From positions 1,052,752 through 1,116,751 of the forward strand of contig NZ_VTOU01000002.1 in NCBI RefSeq assembly GCF_008274695.1: a DNA stretch of 64,000 nucleotides. The letters are read 5' to 3'. Under the pieces are notes generated by a model. That model saw nothing but the letters and a program-made list of their open reading frames with translations. It ran no database searches and was not told where the DNA came from. Origin of the DNA: Sphingomonas montanisoli (GTDB taxonomy: Bacteria > Pseudomonadota > Alphaproteobacteria > Sphingomonadales > Sphingomonadaceae). The position numbers and the translations under genes are program-made. The number at the start of each line of letters is the position of its first letter. Position 1 is the stretch's first letter. Shown one piece after another: positions 62,443-64,000 of the stretch.

Positions 62443-62668
62443 GGCGATCGCCGTCCTCGAGGCGGCGCTGGCACGGAGCGACAAGGGAAGGCAGGATGGC
62501 CCCGACGTTCGCCTGGCGCTGCGCGTATTAAGACTATGTGGCATCCCGGCAGATGCGCTTCGCTATTTCTGGGAGTCCTGCCAAGGCGAGCATGAAATAG
62601 GCCGATGGCAAAATATGAACGCCGCCCTCAATGGCATCAGGGGCCTATCCCGCCAGCCGAAGGGATGA
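62435..62668 (+). CDS. Hypothetical small protein, island ORF 5
   Basis: 77 residues from ATG 62435, overlapping ORF 4 by 8 bp. Helical, with AIAVLEAALARSDKG, RLALRVLRLCGIPADALRYFWESC. No family recognised. The stop overlaps the ORF 6 ATG (ATGA). Confidence 0.45.
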   Translation: MDEAIAVLEAALARSDKGRQDGPDVRLALRVLRLCGIPADALRYFWESCQGEHEIGRWQNMNAALNGIRGLSRQPKG

Positions 62669-62895
62669 CGATGACCGGAGAAGCTCAAAGTGAATGGAAG
62701 ATCGAGCCGGCACTTGGCAGGCGTGACTGGTGGGCCGCCGGATATATCTATCGCGGTATCCCTGGCACGCATCAGGGGCAGTTCGTGCCAGTCTATCATG
62801 CGCCTAATGTTGGCGGAGCTGGGGCATATGTCGATGCGATGAAAGAGGGATGTTCGCGCGCCGAGGCCAAGGACCGCGCGATGGGGTGGTCGTGA
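62665..62895 (+). CDS. Hypothetical small protein, island ORF 6
   Basis: 76 residues from ATG 62665 (62671 is another start with better spacing from GAAGGGA; the frame is open from 62605). Mixed alpha/beta with RRDWWAAGYIYRGIPGTHQGQF and a C-terminal EGCSRAEAKDRAMGW. No family recognised. It closes the plus-strand run. Confidence 0.45.
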   Translation: MTMTGEAQSEWKIEPALGRRDWWAAGYIYRGIPGTHQGQFVPVYHAPNVGGAGAYVDAMKEGCSRAEAKDRAMGWS

Positions 62896-62916
62896 CCCTC
62901 GATGGATCATGTTTGG

Positions 62917-63390
62917 CTATGGAAGAATTGCCGACACGAACAATGCGCCAGCCCCTGCTGTTATGCCGGCGATCAGCCACAGCAAAGCAAAAGTCAGATC
63001 GAGATCGGGGATGATCGGCGGCTCTCCGACGCCCGATATCTCAGCTGGCAAATACCAACGCGATCCATCGGACTGTTCGGCTGCAAGATAATCAGACACG
63101 ATGGCACGCGCTTCCTTCTGACTTGCGCCCCGCTCAAGTCGCACCCGAACAGTCTGCCCTGGCCTGACGGGCACAACGAAAAATTTGTCGTGAGCTCGCT
63201 GAGCTCTCCATGTTGAAAGCCCACGAGCATCCAGCTGATGCGTGGCGACCGCCTGCCACAGCGCATACGACGCCATCATGACGCAAAAGACGGCGTTGAT
63301 AAGAAAAGCGCGAGCTATTTTCTGCCGACCACCTTTTCGGTCCCGATCGCTTAACGACGTCGCCAATGTCGCGGTTTGGCGTGATCCCAT
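62917..63390 (-). CDS. Hypothetical two-pass membrane protein, island
   Basis: 157 residues. Two membrane segments (about 27-48 and 130-152) flank a periplasmic-type domain of about 80 residues with VVPVRPGQTVRVRLERGASQKEARAIVSDYLA. No family recognised. It is transcribed against the small ORFs, ending 21 bp after ORF 6. Codon use is fair but the GC level is lower than the core genes. Confidence 0.55.
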   Translation of the reverse strand: MGSRQTATLATSLSDRDRKGGRQKIARAFLINAVFCVMMASYALWQAVATHQLDARGLSTWRAQRAHDKFFVVPVRPGQTVRVRLERGASQKEARAIVSDYLAAEQSDGSRWYLPAEISGVGEPPIIPDLDLTFALLWLIAGITAGAGALFVSAILP

Positions 63391-63770
63391 GTGTAATCCC
63401 CTTTTTTGGAGGACGTCACCGGAAGCGCTCTGCCGTAATTGCGGGTATGAAAAGCGGCTCGTCTTGGAGGATAGGCGAGGCTCCGGCTGTCCTTCCCGGG
63501 AGATGCCGAAGCCTCGCTTTCATCTACGCAAGTCTTTGTGGCGAGGTCATGACGCTCCCTCTGCGGTAATTGTCGCGCGTCCTCAGGGAGTCATGTCATT
63601 GAGGCGGGGGCGGCGTAACGTTGGAGACCGGCACGCCGCTCCCAATCTCGCAAGCTAACAGCTGACACTTTGATGGCCGTCGGCCAGCATCGAGCTTACG
63701 GTGGTCATCAATGTGCGTCCGCCCTGATTACGCACCGTAAGGCGTCGCTCATTATAATGATCCTGGGCAG
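63391..63770. other. Gap without a recognisable gene
   Basis: About 380 bp between the divergent membrane protein and the small ORF at 63771. Short open frames on both strands have no convincing starts or protein-like composition. It contains the upstream region of both flanking genes; no clear promoter boxes seen. Confidence 0.35.
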
Positions 63771-63947
63771 ATGAGTGCGAACGAAGCGCTTGATGACGAT
63801 CGCTCGCGGATGAAGGATCGCAACATGCGCGATCCGCTCGATCCACGGCCCAAATGGGTGTTCCGCATCGAGATCGCGATTATCGGCGCCATGATGGCGG
63901 CGGGCGTGATCGGCTCAATCGCCTACCTCGCCCGCCTCCTGTTCTGA
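63771..63947 (+). CDS. Small membrane protein
   Basis: 58 residues, ATG 63771 to TGA 63945-63947. A charged N-terminus (RMKDRNMRDPLDPRPKW) leads into one membrane segment (residues about 30-55, IEIAIIGAMMAAGVIGSIAYLARLLF). Function unknown. The stop is next to the complementary stop of the possible tmRNA tag. Confidence 0.5.
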   Translation: MSANEALDDDRSRMKDRNMRDPLDPRPKWVFRIEIAIIGAMMAAGVIGSIAYLARLLF

Positions 63948-64000
63948 TCAGGCCGCCAGGGCGAACCCGTCGTTGTCGTTCGCCGCGCCCGGCCGCATCG
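63948..64000 (-). ncRNA. ssrA: Possible tmRNA coding end (tag ...ANDNDGFALAA), cut by window edge
   Basis: On the minus strand the last codons before TGA read A-A-N-D-N-D-G-F-A-L-A-A. ANDN...ALAA is the proteolysis-tag pattern of alphaproteobacterial tmRNA, and in the two-piece genes of this group the tag lies near the 3' end, as here. The sequence before it is GC-rich and lacks a visible resume-site TAGTC-like element, and the 5' part is outside the window. The C-terminus of an ordinary protein is the alternative. Confidence 0.4.

Noticed and set aside
63242..63658. 138-codon plus-strand ORF in the island
   Set aside because: Antisense to the membrane protein for its first third, then Arg/Pro-rich nonsense-like sequence without a ribosome site.
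1..64000. CRISPR arrays, IS elements, rRNA operons
   Set aside because: No regularly spaced direct repeats, transposase domains or rRNA signatures seen.

Overview
The window is high-GC chromosomal DNA from an alphaproteobacterium, most likely Sphingomonadales (Sphingomonas or a close relative). The evidence is a CckA-type hybrid kinase beside recA, an alphaproteobacterial direct-repeat LexA box (GTTC-N7-GTTC), a plant/alphaproteobacterial-type glutamate-cysteine ligase, PEPxxW-type sorting tails beside an exosortase/EpsI pair, and a possible tmRNA tag of the ANDN...ALAA type at the right edge. Species cannot be fixed by eye. Nearly all intergenic gaps are short and most genes sit in tight runs joined by ATGA, GTGA or TTGA overlaps.

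Region 1 (1-13.4 kb) is an exopolysaccharide and exosortase locus. It holds a flippase (5' end outside the window), a clan GH-A-like anchored glycosidase, a three-gene glycosyltransferase operon on the minus strand, a TPR lipoprotein, an undecaprenyl-phosphate sugar transferase, an EpsD-type peptidyl-prolyl isomerase lipoprotein, a small multi-pass accessory protein, EpsI, the exosortase (probably XrtV type), and a divergently transcribed protein ending in a PEPETW sorting-like segment. A second candidate sorting substrate lies at 20.1 kb.

Region 2 (13.4-31 kb) is mostly housekeeping: CAP protein, a 638-bp gap with a candidate structured RNA, rsmE-gshA, a lone spore-coat-U-like protein, a TetR/P450 divergent pair, a lytic transglycosylase, dapA-smpB-DUF2062, an M13 peptidase, cckA and recA. 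Region 3 (31-61.4 kb) has VOC/GST/DUF4019 genes, tag-yciI, alaS, a K+/H+ antiporter, an FAD monooxygenase, a prolyl oligopeptidase, TPR-ispE, a secreted nuclease-like protein, an unusual gamma-glutamylcyclotransferase/M24-peptidase fusion, dipZ, a DUF885 peptidase, enoyl-CoA hydratase, N-formylglutamate amidohydrolase, ilvD, nnrE/nnrD, an iron-sulfur RNA methyltransferase, a MAPEG protein, kdsA, a D-aminoacylase-like amidohydrolase, a DUF2490 protein and a Rap1a-like protein.

Region 4 (61.4-64 kb) begins at a 3' half of a tRNA-Asn gene, the usual scar of site-specific integration. It then carries short, overlapping, unrecognised ORFs, so it is probably the left end of a genomic island or prophage. 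Its last bases encode a possible ssrA tag.

Three families of intergenic palindromic repeats are spread through the window. One of them is present as two full copies in opposite orientation, one diverged copy and one solo hairpin. The best candidates for new biology are the exosortase-linked PEPETW protein with its tail extension, the candidate RNA at 14.48-14.64 kb, the GGCT-M24 fusion and the island border.
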